A program made the translations under genes and the position numbers. From the NCBI RefSeq assembly GCF_020966775.1, contig NZ_JAJKFV010000002.1:62001-126000 (forward strand): a DNA stretch of 64,000 nt. Direction: 5' to 3'. A model generated the notes under the pieces. The model was not told the DNA's origin. It saw only the letters and a list, made by a program, of their open reading frames with translations, and made no database searches. The first letter of the stretch is position 1. Every line of letters begins with the position of its first letter. Origin of the DNA: Rhodopirellula halodulae. GTDB lineage: Bacteria > Planctomycetota > Planctomycetia > Pirellulales > Pirellulaceae. Shown here piece by piece: positions 54,101 through 61,838 of this stretch.

Positions 54101-54416
54101 GGCACCGGAACAGACCAGCATTGAATCGGCACTGCAAGTTGCCGCCCCGTCGCTGTTGCAATGTGGCGGACGCCAGCGACTGCTGTTGCTCGTCGGCAGC
54201 CAAACGGAACAGGAACGGCTCGAGTCCAAAGTTCGTGCCGCCCACTCAGGAACACTCACCACCGTCGTGATTCCGGGGATCACTCCCATCCTGATCCACG
54301 AAGCCCAGCAAATTCCGGTCGACAACTTGCTGGAACAACTGAACTTGGTCTCCGGTGGCAACACGCAGATCAGCAAACGACTGCACGCCCGCAGCGACTT
54401 GGATTGGCGAGTCTGA
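51198..54416 (+). CDS. Ser/Thr protein kinase fused to a tubulin/FtsZ-like domain
   Basis: 1072 residues. Kinase domain 18-270: Gly loop GEGGFGEVW, Lys47 (KKAVKF), HLDVKPGN at 142-149 (non-RD variant, Arg replaced by Leu), DFG at 161-163, and YAPPE. After a linker, a second domain starts near 315 with AMVIAVGGLGAECLHELRR, and near 453-465 reads LVGSLSGGTASGM. Together these match the nucleotide-binding N-strand and the GGGTGSG signature loop of the tubulin/FtsZ-like superfamily (Tubulin_2 type). The remaining 500 residues contain helical regions and a C-terminal AVVxx-like region ending LTTVVIPGITPILIH. Predicted cytoskeletal GTPase-like scaffold with its own kinase; GTP binding is inferred. 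No membrane helix. Confidence 0.88.
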   Translation: MTVQSTPNIAPGYEPIAGYTLEKKIGEGGFGEVWLANAPGGLKKAVKFVFGATDAKRGSRELKSLERIKGVHHPFLLTLERFGIVDDRLVIVTELADGSLEDILKRHQDRGSCGIPRAALLSYLHDAADALDYLHSNYQLQHLDVKPGNLLLVGGHVKVGDFGLLKDLRENDHSVVGGLTPIYAPPELFDGRPSINSDQYSLAVMYQELLTGTRPFTGRTIAQLATQHIHAAPVLDPLPAADRVAVARALEKNPDRRFESCKDFVEALRTPRGRDETVVKSSANPNVKQRKEAVEDLPSLNSGQQAFSGRVTGHAMVIAVGGLGAECLHELRRRVATLHSACPLDLHSVLIDTDMNTIHAARLTEASDRIPPATTLHTPLKSPQQYREGRTDHFRSISRRWIYNVPRSGSTEGMRPLGRLAMMDHAQTIDSKLRECIDHLAAVCGDRVPSIYLVGSLSGGTASGMMLDLAPRLRTLLDEASLESASILPLFSMVSVQGNPHQPLTLHDSYAAIAEISHYMHPENSYPGDPGLNWPGVPASRNPLRNAYVIAGGETSAAGCTTIVDYLWADATGAGELLAEARKSDIDERSLHSKPSLRSVGVARLKCVRALEENLLAPAAARHLLLNWLGNPTEARQIASVTCERFRKRCGLELGVYIDEVKSAIGTDANAVSAGLSRIVSQVPADQLLQPERLNRLLRERLSECDVLDRLDRKAATQMVMLRREISVRLHDGRVDVTTSLQAVEELKRWCSDSILELEELDFGVKQQQISLLESLVSSEDLVTEIESAEQLAAFELNRIAIELAGDQLRTFQQRIGSLHEVLTRIAVGIAKAIRCVPGDDQDSENPWTEMPQEIQMRFNPLLDQLHAQTAPKWLLGLLRDPNSEWDESSMPVELVAKCLPMVESIIDNQRAMELETSDSTTSTGKSQTTDPNGSPATSSLTRLTGESSKASISETQMFEQTSHVKREAPEQTSIESALQVAAPSLLQCGGRQRLLLLVGSQTEQERLESKVRAAHSGTLTTVVIPGITPILIHEAQQIPVDNLLEQLNLVSGGNTQISKRLHARSDLDWRV

Positions 54417-54430
54417 TCCAGCGTCGGAGG

Positions 54431-55102
54431 TCAGGCGGGTATTTCGGTGCCCGGTTCTGGCAGCAAGTCCCACAGACGCGAATCTTCGAGCGAATCGGCG
54501 ACCAAGTGCACTCCGGAAAACTCGTGACCACGAGTGTGTTCGTTGGGAACGGCAACCGTCACTGCCCCCGCGGAAACCGCCGCGGCCGCGCCATTGCCAC
54601 TGTCTTCCAGCACCAACATTTGTTTCGCTGGCATCGCCAATCGCTCCGCGGCCTTCAAATACATCTCCGGGTTTGGCTTCCCATGAGTCACGTCGTCTCC
54701 CGTCAGGACGAAGGCGAGCTCATCGGACCAACCGGTTGTCGGCAAGATCATGTCGACAAATTTGCGACGACTGCTGGTGGCTAACCCAAACGGCAAACCG
54801 CTTTCGCGAAGGCGATCCACCCAAGCGTCCAATCCAGGCATCGGACGCAGTTCTCCCAGCAACAAATCACCGTACACATCGTCCGATTCGGCCAGCAACG
54901 CCACCGGATCATCGTCCAAAGAATGGTGCTCGATCATCTGGCCAATCGCTGACAACCCGACACGGCCCATCATCTTTTGCTGCAGCTCTAATGTGAACGT
55001 GTGCCCACGTCGCTCCATCAATACCTGACCAACACGAAAGTAAATGCGTTCGGTGTCAAAGAGCAGTCCGTCCATATCCAGCGCGACGCCGCGAACAAAC
55101 AT
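54431..55102 (-). CDS. HAD-superfamily phosphatase/phosphomutase (PGM-beta-like)
   Basis: 223 residues. Motif I GVALDMDGLLFDTE with nucleophile Asp8 and acid/base Asp10 (chosen start), a helical cap (residues 17-85), motif II ATSSRR, and motifs III/IV in VTHGKPNPEMYLKAAERL and VLEDSGNGAAAAVSAG. This subfamily hydrolyses sugar or nucleotide phosphates or isomerises beta-glucose-1-phosphate. ATG 55102 has a strong GGAGG 5 nt upstream; the ATG at 55114 directly follows the stop of the upstream MMPL gene and has none. Operon: lspA, MMPL, HAD. Confidence 0.88.
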   Translation of the reverse strand: MFVRGVALDMDGLLFDTERIYFRVGQVLMERRGHTFTLELQQKMMGRVGLSAIGQMIEHHSLDDDPVALLAESDDVYGDLLLGELRPMPGLDAWVDRLRESGLPFGLATSSRRKFVDMILPTTGWSDELAFVLTGDDVTHGKPNPEMYLKAAERLAMPAKQMLVLEDSGNGAAAAVSAGAVTVAVPNEHTRGHEFSGVHLVADSLEDSRLWDLLPEPGTEIPA

Positions 55103-55114
55103 GGATGCCTCCAT

Positions 55115-57502
55115 TCAGGTCGGGAAAGGTTTGTTGGATGAATCAAACAGCCGCGACTCAAACGCGACCACCGCGGCAGGCAACAACGTCAAGTTGATGA
55201 TCGCCGATGCTGCCAAAGTTGCTGCGATCAATGTGCCGAAAGTTGCTGTCGGAATGAATGGGCTAGAGATCAAAATGGCAAAGCCAACCACCAACGCGAG
55301 TGTCGCCAGCAAGATCGGCGTAGCAACATCCGTCGCCGCGTGGGCCGCGGCCAGATCCGGACGCATGCCGTGCGACAACCGTCGTTGATAGCCCGCCAAG
55401 AAATGAATGGAGCCGTCAATCGACAATCCAATCGACACCGCTCCGATCATTGCCGACCCCAAGTTCAATCCGCCACCCAACCACCCCATCACGGTCAGGA
55501 CCAACATCACGGGCAAGGAATTGGTCAGCAACGCGGCCATGGCATACCGGACACTTCTCGTTGCAATCGCGATCAACGCCCCCACAAGCAACAGCGAAAT
55601 GATCAGGGCTTGCCACTGGTCACGCATCAAGCTGTCGACCAATCGCGACATCATCACGGAATACCCGGTCACACTGGCGTCCTCATCAAATTCGTGAACG
55701 ACCTGCGTGACCTTCGCAATCAAATCCTGTTTGACATCGCCCGGCATGTGTTCTTTGCTACGCAACATGATCCGCAATTCGCGGTCGATCGGGTCGCTTG
55801 AAAGTTCACCCGATGGTTCAAACGTCAACAAGGCTTCGGCAAACGTCGGAATCGCCGCACGCATCCCCGCCAAGCGAATTTCAGGCGTCACGATGGCCAA
55901 CAGAGGACTCATCGCGGCCACCCCATCCGCATCAGCGAGAGATAAAACCTTGGTCAAGCGATGGGTTTCTCCGTCATCGGCGGAGACAACCTGCACCTGT
56001 CGCAATTGCGTTTGCAGTTTCCGAACTCGCTCCGCGTACTCCGGAGTGATCACCTCCGGGGCGGGTAAAACAACATCCCAAACGCCCGCTCCACCCAGCT
56101 CTCGTTCCACACGTTCGTAGGCCTGGACGATCGGACTGTCATCGCGAAAGTTTTTCAAGAAGCTCGTCTCCGTCGGCAGCCGAGCCGCCAAGAAGGTACT
56201 GACGATCAAACCCAACACCGCCAAGCCAGTCAGCCCTTTTCGATGATGCAAACTCTTGCAAACCAACCACATCATGGATTGGTGAAATCGACCATCCAGA
56301 CTGGCGTCGGCGCTCCCTTCCAACTGCCGCAAAGCCGACTCATCGGATGAGAAACGTCGCCACCCCGGCAATTTCATCATCGCTGCCGTGAACCAAAGCA
56401 GCGACAACACGATGCTGATCGCTGCGATACCGGTCATCGCGCCGAACTGTTTCACCGGCTGGACGTCCGACTGCAACAAGGAAGCGAAACCGGCCGCGTC
56501 AGTTAAACAGGTCCAAACAATCGGCACCGCCAAAAACGCAATCGCTGCCGAATGATTCTGAGACGCCGTCGTCACCCGATCTTTCATGCGGATCCCCACA
56601 TGCATGACCGACGCCACGGTGATCACGGCAATGATTGCGATCAAGATGGTCGACACCAATGACATTTCCATTCCCAAGACGACCATCGACGCGCGCGTCG
56701 CGACGGTGGACCAGGCGATGGTCAATATCGCCAAGAGCACGACTCGGTAATCGCGAAGCGTCAACAGCATCACCAGACTCAGCAAGCCAATCGTGCCCAT
56801 CGCCAAGCGGTTTCCGTCTTGCTCGATCAAGTCAAATGCATCGTCCAGCAACACCGGTTCGCCAACCAACACCGGACGTCGTTCCTGTGGCAACTGCTCT
56901 GCGAGTGCGCGAAGACCTTCCACTGCCGCTTGCGATTGATCGGTGTCCAACATCGCCACAATCGCGGCCGTTTCCTCATCCGGACTGTGTGTGTATCCAG
57001 CAAACATGCCACGAAAGGCGAGAGCGATCGGGTCATCCTGAGACAACATCTTCGATCCAGACGTTGCCCCCGCTTTCGAGTCGCTCGATTCTGATGTCAG
57101 AAAGGAAGCCGCATCGGACAAGCTCATCGGCGGTTGTATGTAGTGGAATGCCTCCACCAATTTCGCGATGGACAGGACGCCTCGCACACCCGGCAAAGAC
57201 TCCGCCTGAGCCGTCCAAGCCTGGCTGCGCCGAACGCCTTCTGCGGTCATCAAATCAGGATCATCGTAGACCAGCATGACGACTAAATTGCCGCCGAATG
57301 TGCGTTGCAAATGCTGATACTGCAGCAGCGTTGGATCATCACTGGCGAACATGGAGGCCAGCGAACGATCCATGCCCAAATCACGTTGCTGGATGGTGAG
57401 CGGGATCGCCAACAAACACCCGATACCGAACAACCACCAACGCCAAGCGACAAGAAAGTGCGCGAGCCCGTGACGTGGTGACGCGATCAACGTGGACTTC
57501 AC
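55115..57502 (-). CDS. RND/MMPL-family membrane transporter
   Basis: 795 residues. Membrane organisation is the duplicated RND plan: a first helix (residues 15-38), a large external loop (about 40-220), helices in 5+1 arrangement (AMGTIGLLSLVMLLTLRDYRVVLLAILTIAWSTVATR), another external loop, and the second helical block (GALIAIATRSVRYAMAALLTNSLPVMLVLTVMGWLGGGLNLGSAMIGAVSIGLSIDGSIHFLAGYQRRL, abbreviated here). It resembles MMPL/HpnN transporters that move lipids or hydrophobic molecules outward using proton force. Substrate unknown. Overlaps lspA by 4 bp (upstream) and abuts the HAD gene. Confidence 0.88.
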   Translation of the reverse strand: MKSTLIASPRHGLAHFLVAWRWWLFGIGCLLAIPLTIQQRDLGMDRSLASMFASDDPTLLQYQHLQRTFGGNLVVMLVYDDPDLMTAEGVRRSQAWTAQAESLPGVRGVLSIAKLVEAFHYIQPPMSLSDAASFLTSESSDSKAGATSGSKMLSQDDPIALAFRGMFAGYTHSPDEETAAIVAMLDTDQSQAAVEGLRALAEQLPQERRPVLVGEPVLLDDAFDLIEQDGNRLAMGTIGLLSLVMLLTLRDYRVVLLAILTIAWSTVATRASMVVLGMEMSLVSTILIAIIAVITVASVMHVGIRMKDRVTTASQNHSAAIAFLAVPIVWTCLTDAAGFASLLQSDVQPVKQFGAMTGIAAISIVLSLLWFTAAMMKLPGWRRFSSDESALRQLEGSADASLDGRFHQSMMWLVCKSLHHRKGLTGLAVLGLIVSTFLAARLPTETSFLKNFRDDSPIVQAYERVERELGGAGVWDVVLPAPEVITPEYAERVRKLQTQLRQVQVVSADDGETHRLTKVLSLADADGVAAMSPLLAIVTPEIRLAGMRAAIPTFAEALLTFEPSGELSSDPIDRELRIMLRSKEHMPGDVKQDLIAKVTQVVHEFDEDASVTGYSVMMSRLVDSLMRDQWQALIISLLLVGALIAIATRSVRYAMAALLTNSLPVMLVLTVMGWLGGGLNLGSAMIGAVSIGLSIDGSIHFLAGYQRRLSHGMRPDLAAAHAATDVATPILLATLALVVGFAILISSPFIPTATFGTLIAATLAASAIINLTLLPAAVVAFESRLFDSSNKPFPT

Positions 57503-58146
57503 GATGTCGCCGGATTGCCGGTCGTATCTTGTGATGGATCCTCTGTCTTCTTCGAGTCTTCGTCAGCCCCCAGATGCGGTGGCGGAAAGAAGAACGACTG
57601 AATCAACAACATGATGGCTCCCGTCACCAACAACGAATCGGCGATGTTGAAATTGGGCCACTTCCATTCGTCCGAAGCCTGCCACAGAATCCAATCGCGA
57701 ACACCGCTTTGCCATGCTTCGTGCATGCCCGGTTCCCACCAAAAGCCTAGGCGGTCGTAAAGGTTGCCGATGATTCCACCGGCGATGCAACCAAGTGCAA
57801 ACGTCAACCAACACGAACGGGCAGCACCGAAATAGAAAAGCCAAACCATGATCGCGATCGCGGCGATCACAGAGATCACGGCGAAGACCAAGCCTTGGCC
57901 GGCCCCGAGACCAAAGACCGCGCCGATGTTCACGGCCGTCTCGATGCCAAAGTACCCTTCGATCACCCAATACACGTCACTCATTCCCGGTAAACCACGC
58001 CATCGAAAAATGGCTTCCTTGGTCCACAGATCCAATCCTCCACCGATTGCGGCCAAACCGAAGAACAGAGCAAATCGGCTGGCGGGATAGGACGTGGTCG
58101 CGGAAGCGGGTTTGACTTCGGATTGGTTTTCGGCGGCGGAGTTCAT
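57499..58146 (-). CDS. lspA: Lipoprotein signal peptidase (signal peptidase II)
   Basis: 215 residues with four predicted helices (about 25-42, 83-103, 111-128, 168-185). Cuts the signal peptide from lipoproteins after lipid addition. The catalytic pair Asp131 (GGIIGNLYDRLG) and Asp170 (FNIADSLLVTG) and the earlier NIGAVFG motif are in place. The C-terminal tail (PPPHLGADEDSKKTEDPSQD) is longer and acidic. The ATG at 58146 is chosen; the frame is open to 58218 but the extension is basic and unlike the family. Overlaps the MMPL gene (ATGA). Confidence 0.93.
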   Translation of the reverse strand: MNSAAENQSEVKPASATTSYPASRFALFFGLAAIGGGLDLWTKEAIFRWRGLPGMSDVYWVIEGYFGIETAVNIGAVFGLGAGQGLVFAVISVIAAIAIMVWLFYFGAARSCWLTFALGCIAGGIIGNLYDRLGFWWEPGMHEAWQSGVRDWILWQASDEWKWPNFNIADSLLVTGAIMLLIQSFFFPPPHLGADEDSKKTEDPSQDTTGNPATS

Positions 58147-58435
58147 TCGGGCGAGCCAAACGGGGAAAGCGTTCCGCAGTGGCTGATTCCCACCGCGGGG
58201 TGATTCCGCGGGACCCAAGCTGTTTGGAAGTCGCTGGATCAGTTGACCAGAACACGTGAAATCAGATCACTGCTTCGTTCAGCCTGCACGGTAAAGCCAA
58301 CCGTTGAGAATTCCCAGACGACTATGGAAAGAAGTGCTCAGGAACGCATGAGATTTCCCGAGAGTCATCTCGCGATCGACTCGTATCGTGAATGCGGACT
58401 CAGCGGTCGATCACGATCGCTGAGCCCCATTTGGA

Positions 58436-58858
58436 TCACTGGAAATCGGCAACCCAATCTCGTAGTTCCGACTTCGAATGGAACCCGAGCTCGTCGGCCA
58501 ACACCTCGCCGTTCCGAACCAAGAACATGCGGGGAATGCTTTGGATTCCGAACTGAGCCGCCACGTCGGGAGCCTCATCGACGTCGATCGCGACGACCCG
58601 CACGTCTTCCTCCAACGATGCGAGTTCCTTGTCGACTTGGCGACAGGGTCCACACCATGGGGCACCAAATTTCACCAGCACCAACTCCTGCGGTCCCGCG
58701 TCCCCAACGGCGGCCTGGATAGCCTCTGCAGGAACGGATGGCGGGGGCAATTGAGGGTCTGATGCGTTGCATCCCAACAGAAAGAGCGACGCCACCCCAA
58801 TGCAACCTGCAGCGAGCGAGGTCGCGATGAGCGAGGCTGGACTGGAAAAAGCTGTCAT
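58436..58858 (-). CDS. Thioredoxin-fold lipoprotein
   Basis: 140 residues. A hydrophobic leader ends in the lipobox LFLLGC (Cys30 to be lipidated by the Lgt/LspA route). The mature part carries a thioredoxin domain with WCGPC at 68-72, IDVDEAPDVAAQFGIQSIPRMFLVRNGE and the cis-Pro in SIPRM. A periplasmic-side reductant or isomerase anchored in the membrane. ATG 58858 follows a GGAG about 9 nt upstream; an ATG at 58882 lies earlier. The lspA gene starts 290 bp downstream. The lipobox fits processing by that peptidase. Confidence 0.92.
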   Translation of the reverse strand: MTAFSSPASLIATSLAAGCIGVASLFLLGCNASDPQLPPPSVPAEAIQAAVGDAGPQELVLVKFGAPWCGPCRQVDKELASLEEDVRVVAIDVDEAPDVAAQFGIQSIPRMFLVRNGEVLADELGFHSKSELRDWVADFQ

Positions 58859-58881
58859 GATGAAACTCCGCAAACATTCCA

Positions 58882-58967
58882 CCCGCGATCAGCAATTCGC
58901 GGGAGGAAGTGAAACATGCCTTCCGCAACTCGCGGGTGGGCAAAACAGGCTTCCTGCAACGTGCAGG
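58882..58967. repeat. Two inverted repeats near the thioredoxin gene promoter
   Basis: CCCGCGA (58882-58888) with TCGCGGG (58897-58903), and CCTGCA-ACG-TGCAGG (58953-58967). Both lie between the divergent-side start of the thioredoxin gene and the end of the DUF1571 gene. The first is only 24 bp from the ATG and could be an operator. Possible role in oxidative or other stress regulation; no known consensus recognised. Confidence 0.4.
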
Positions 58968-59105
58968 TGAGCGAATTGGACTCCCGCGACACACGGGGAA
59001 ACCAGCAGGATCAGTGTAACTCTTTTACAACAATGACTGTTCCTACGAATTCCCCGCATCGAATTCTCAAAGCGAAGTTTCTCGCGGTTTCACCCGGCCA
59101 GTGAA

Positions 59106-60011
59106 TCAGGAGTGGAAATTGTAGGACTTGTTGTACGGATCAAAATCTGCATCCGTCAGCCCGACGTTCACCTTCAGGTTGAGGTAGTTGTATTCCTCAA
59201 TGACTTCCCCGCGAGCCCCTTCGGAGGCTGGCCAATCGTAAGCGATGTAACGGATCGGCATGTTCAGCTCATCGTCCATGAACACCTGGGCGGTGTGGAA
59301 TTCGGCATCTGGGCGACGGGTGGGCTGAGTCAGCTCCAAAACGGTGCAGGCGCGGTCTTTCAGACGGGCGCCTTTACGGAACTCAGCGCGAACGTCCTCG
59401 AAGTTCAACGCTTTCTCACCGCGTTCGATCAGCTTGACAATCATGTTCTCGACACCGATTTCCGTCATCGGATATCGCTGGCCACGCATTGCTAGCATTC
59501 CGGTTGGTGGAATGGTCACGGTGGGCAAGAAACGACCTTTGAAGCCGCCTTCGTGAGCGACGATATTGCCGTTGTTTTGGTTTTCGACGTAGATCACTTC
59601 GCGTCCCTTAACCGAACTCGGTTTCAGGAACATCAGGTAAACGCTGAACGGCTGAACCAAACGTCCGCCCACTTCCTTGTGATTGCGCACCTTGATCGAC
59701 ATGTATTCGTGTTCGCCGACCGTGTCACCGATGCGCTCACGTTTGACCAAAATGGCCGTGTAATCGTTGACCTCGGTCTTCGATCGTGAAAGCGACTGAC
59801 GCGCCATTTCCAAACCGCGGACCAAATCGGCTTTGGCGGGGCTCATCCCACTGATGGCCGGCGTTGCCTTTTGTGCGGACATCGCTGCGTTGGCGACGCG
59901 GTGAACCGGTTTGGTCCACTGCGGATCTTGGCCGAAAAGACGAGATTGAGAGAGTCCACCGGCCAGCAAACCGCCAGCGAGTCCTAAAAATTGACGACGA
60001 GGTGTGTTCAT
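59106..60011 (-). CDS. Exported DUF1571 protein with Tat signal
   Basis: 301 residues. The N-terminus MNTPRRQFLGLAGGLLAGGL contains a twin-arginine motif (PRRQFLG) plus hydrophobic core, so it is exported folded via Tat. The body matches DUF1571: LLRGLEMARQSL-like start, YTAILVKRERIGDTVGEHEYMSIKVRN, PFSVYLMFLKPSSVKGREVIYVE, and a C-terminal YNYLNLKVNVGLTDADFDPYNKSY. The fold resembles outer-membrane lipoprotein carrier LolA/LolB-like barrels, so it might bind hydrophobic ligands. The start ATG 60011 has AAGGA upstream; the frame is open to 60140 without support. Confidence 0.88.
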   Translation of the reverse strand: MNTPRRQFLGLAGGLLAGGLSQSRLFGQDPQWTKPVHRVANAAMSAQKATPAISGMSPAKADLVRGLEMARQSLSRSKTEVNDYTAILVKRERIGDTVGEHEYMSIKVRNHKEVGGRLVQPFSVYLMFLKPSSVKGREVIYVENQNNGNIVAHEGGFKGRFLPTVTIPPTGMLAMRGQRYPMTEIGVENMIVKLIERGEKALNFEDVRAEFRKGARLKDRACTVLELTQPTRRPDAEFHTAQVFMDDELNMPIRYIAYDWPASEGARGEVIEEYNYLNLKVNVGLTDADFDPYNKSYNFHS

Positions 60012-60325
60012 CTCAGCTTCCTTGCTGCGTGAGGTCAGGCGAAGAGTTGGGAGGACGCCACTGGATGGACGCCACGTGGGGCTGCATCCAAGTGCATCGA
60101 CCACGTCCATGCTCAACAACCAATCCTGTGATCGAACCAACTACAACCCGAACAACCCGAGTAACCCTGTTCGGAATCGAATGCTCCCGGCCGAATAGAA
60201 ACGCCGGGATTTCGTGACGGTAGCAAAGTTTCCCGGCGAGGACCAAGCCAATCCGCACGCCGATCGAAAAAAGAACCGCCCCTTGGCCTTCACTCAACAG
60301 GCGGCCCCATCTCAGCGGTCGCCTC
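60012..60325. other. Intergenic region upstream of the DUF1571 gene
   Basis: 314 bp between two minus-strand genes. I see no gene and no clear promoter motif. The spacer includes the near-repeat GACGCCAC twice within 15 bp and a few short inverted repeats. Its length suggests an own promoter for the DUF1571 gene. Confidence 0.5.
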
Positions 60326-60562
60326 TCAGCGATCCTCTTTAAGTCCCCGGATTTTGGCTCCGTGCGACTGAAACGCGGAAAGCTGAACCTCCATCTCAGA
60401 CAGATCGGATGCAATCCAATCGCCGAAGGCAGCGTCGACCGTTTCGGTATCGAATAACGCCGTGATCCGTCCCCAGTCGAGACACTGGATCTCGTGCCTC
60501 GGCGTGCCGGTTTCAGGCGGCACCCATTCGGATGGATTCGGTGTTGGTGATGAAGTTGACAT
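60326..60562 (-). CDS. Small acidic hypothetical protein
   Basis: 78 residues, no recognised family. Rich in Ser, Thr, Pro and Glu at the start (TSSPTPNPSEWVPPETGTP). It then has a short helix-rich region (RITALFDTETVDAAFGDWIA, SEMEVQLSAFQSHG). ATG 60562 with GGGGAAA about 8 nt upstream. It could be a small regulator; coding status is supported by start, ribosome site and codon character only. Confidence 0.5.
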   Translation of the reverse strand: MSTSSPTPNPSEWVPPETGTPRHEIQCLDWGRITALFDTETVDAAFGDWIASDLSEMEVQLSAFQSHGAKIRGLKEDR

Positions 60563-60899
60563 GGCGATTTCCCCAGGACCATTTCAGATGGCTTCACCCA
60601 GGAATAGGTTCGGCAAATTTGAGGCCGAATGATCAATTTGGTTTTAAGAAAACCTACGTCAGACAGCGTCCGAGCGCGGCGGAAAACACGCTCAAAACGA
60701 GCATTTGGGTTTAATTGACCGACATCTCTTCTACGGAGCTGGACCGTACCAGGTCGCCAAAATTCACCCCGAAACCTGCTTTTTCGTTTTTTTCGCGCCC
60801 ATTTGCCAAGACGCGGGTGCCACTAACGAAGAACCCACTGATGCGGCATGAAACCGCCCCAAAAAAATCCCGTGATTGGTTTTCCTAGGAGAACACCCG
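60563..60899. other. Intergenic region upstream of the coiled-coil gene
   Basis: 337 bp, AT-richer than the surroundings (runs of A and T at 60640-60650 and 60778-60795). Divergent promoters for the small protein gene and the coiled-coil gene are expected. A perfect AGGAG ribosome site sits at its right end. No small gene is supported. Confidence 0.5.
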
Positions 60900-61733
60900 A
60901 TGTTGAAGAAAATAGTCTTGGCAGGCACCGCCGCCACATTGTTGTCCGGTCTCACCATTGCTACCCCCATTGGCAGCTACGCTCGTTGCGGTTGGTCGCA
61001 CCTGACCAACTCGGCCAGCGACGCGGTTCCTTTGGAATGGGAACTGAAACGAGCCCGCCAGCTGATCACCGACCTGAAACCCGAAATTCAGCAGAACGCT
61101 CGCCGAATCGCTCAGGAAAAAACCGAAGTGGTTCGCCTGCAGCGTGAAGTGAAAGCGACGGAAGAAAAATTGGTCAAAGCCAAATCGGACATCGAACGGT
61201 TGAGCAACGACCTCCGCGAAGACAGCGATGTCTACTCCTACGGCGGAGTCACCTACACCTCGGCTCAAGTGAAATCCGACCTGGGCAACCGCTTCAAACG
61301 GTTCCAAACTCGTCAGCAAACGTCTGAAAAACTGCGTCAGATGCTGTCTGCCCGCGAAGCATCGCTGGCCGCCGCTTCGCAGCGTATGGACGCGATGCTG
61401 GATGCCAAACGCCAACTCGAAGTGGAAGTCGAAAACCTGCAAGCTCGTTTGGGTGCACTGCGTGTCGCTCAGACCAGCACACAATTGCACTTGGACGACA
61501 GTGCTTTGTCCGATACCCGCCGCTTGCTCGATGACATCGCCACTCGAATCGATGTGGAAGAAGAGACCATGAAGGTGGACGTCGAATACTTCGGCGAAAT
61601 CAACTTGGACGAACCTTCGGATGAGAACTTGTTGGACGACATCACGTCCTACATGCAAGAGCTCGAGGGCGTTGACGACCAAGCCTACGTCTCGATTCAG
61701 TTGGATGAAGAAAGCAGCGATTCGTCGCTGTGA
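60900..61733 (+). CDS. Exported coiled-coil protein
   Basis: 277 residues. A signal-like N-terminus (KKIVLAGTAATLLSGLTIATPIGSYA) precedes a helical coil from about 45 to 200 (EIQQNARRIAQEKTEVVRLQREVKATEEKL and LRQMLSAREASLAAASQRMDAM). The acidic end has no aromatic C-terminus. The start has AGGAG 9 nt upstream of ATG 60900. It is followed 105 bp later by a membrane Ser/Thr kinase gene on the same strand. Function unknown; a periplasmic or envelope structural role is plausible. Confidence 0.75.
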   Translation: MLKKIVLAGTAATLLSGLTIATPIGSYARCGWSHLTNSASDAVPLEWELKRARQLITDLKPEIQQNARRIAQEKTEVVRLQREVKATEEKLVKAKSDIERLSNDLREDSDVYSYGGVTYTSAQVKSDLGNRFKRFQTRQQTSEKLRQMLSAREASLAAASQRMDAMLDAKRQLEVEVENLQARLGALRVAQTSTQLHLDDSALSDTRRLLDDIATRIDVEEETMKVDVEYFGEINLDEPSDENLLDDITSYMQELEGVDDQAYVSIQLDEESSDSSL

Positions 61734-61838
61734 TGAGGGACACACGGGTCTTGTTGGACATGGGGAGCGTTGGGCTCCCCGTTTGACCGTCTGTGTTGAA
61801 TCTGGCGGAACGTTCTCTTCTCTTTGAAAAGGCATGCG

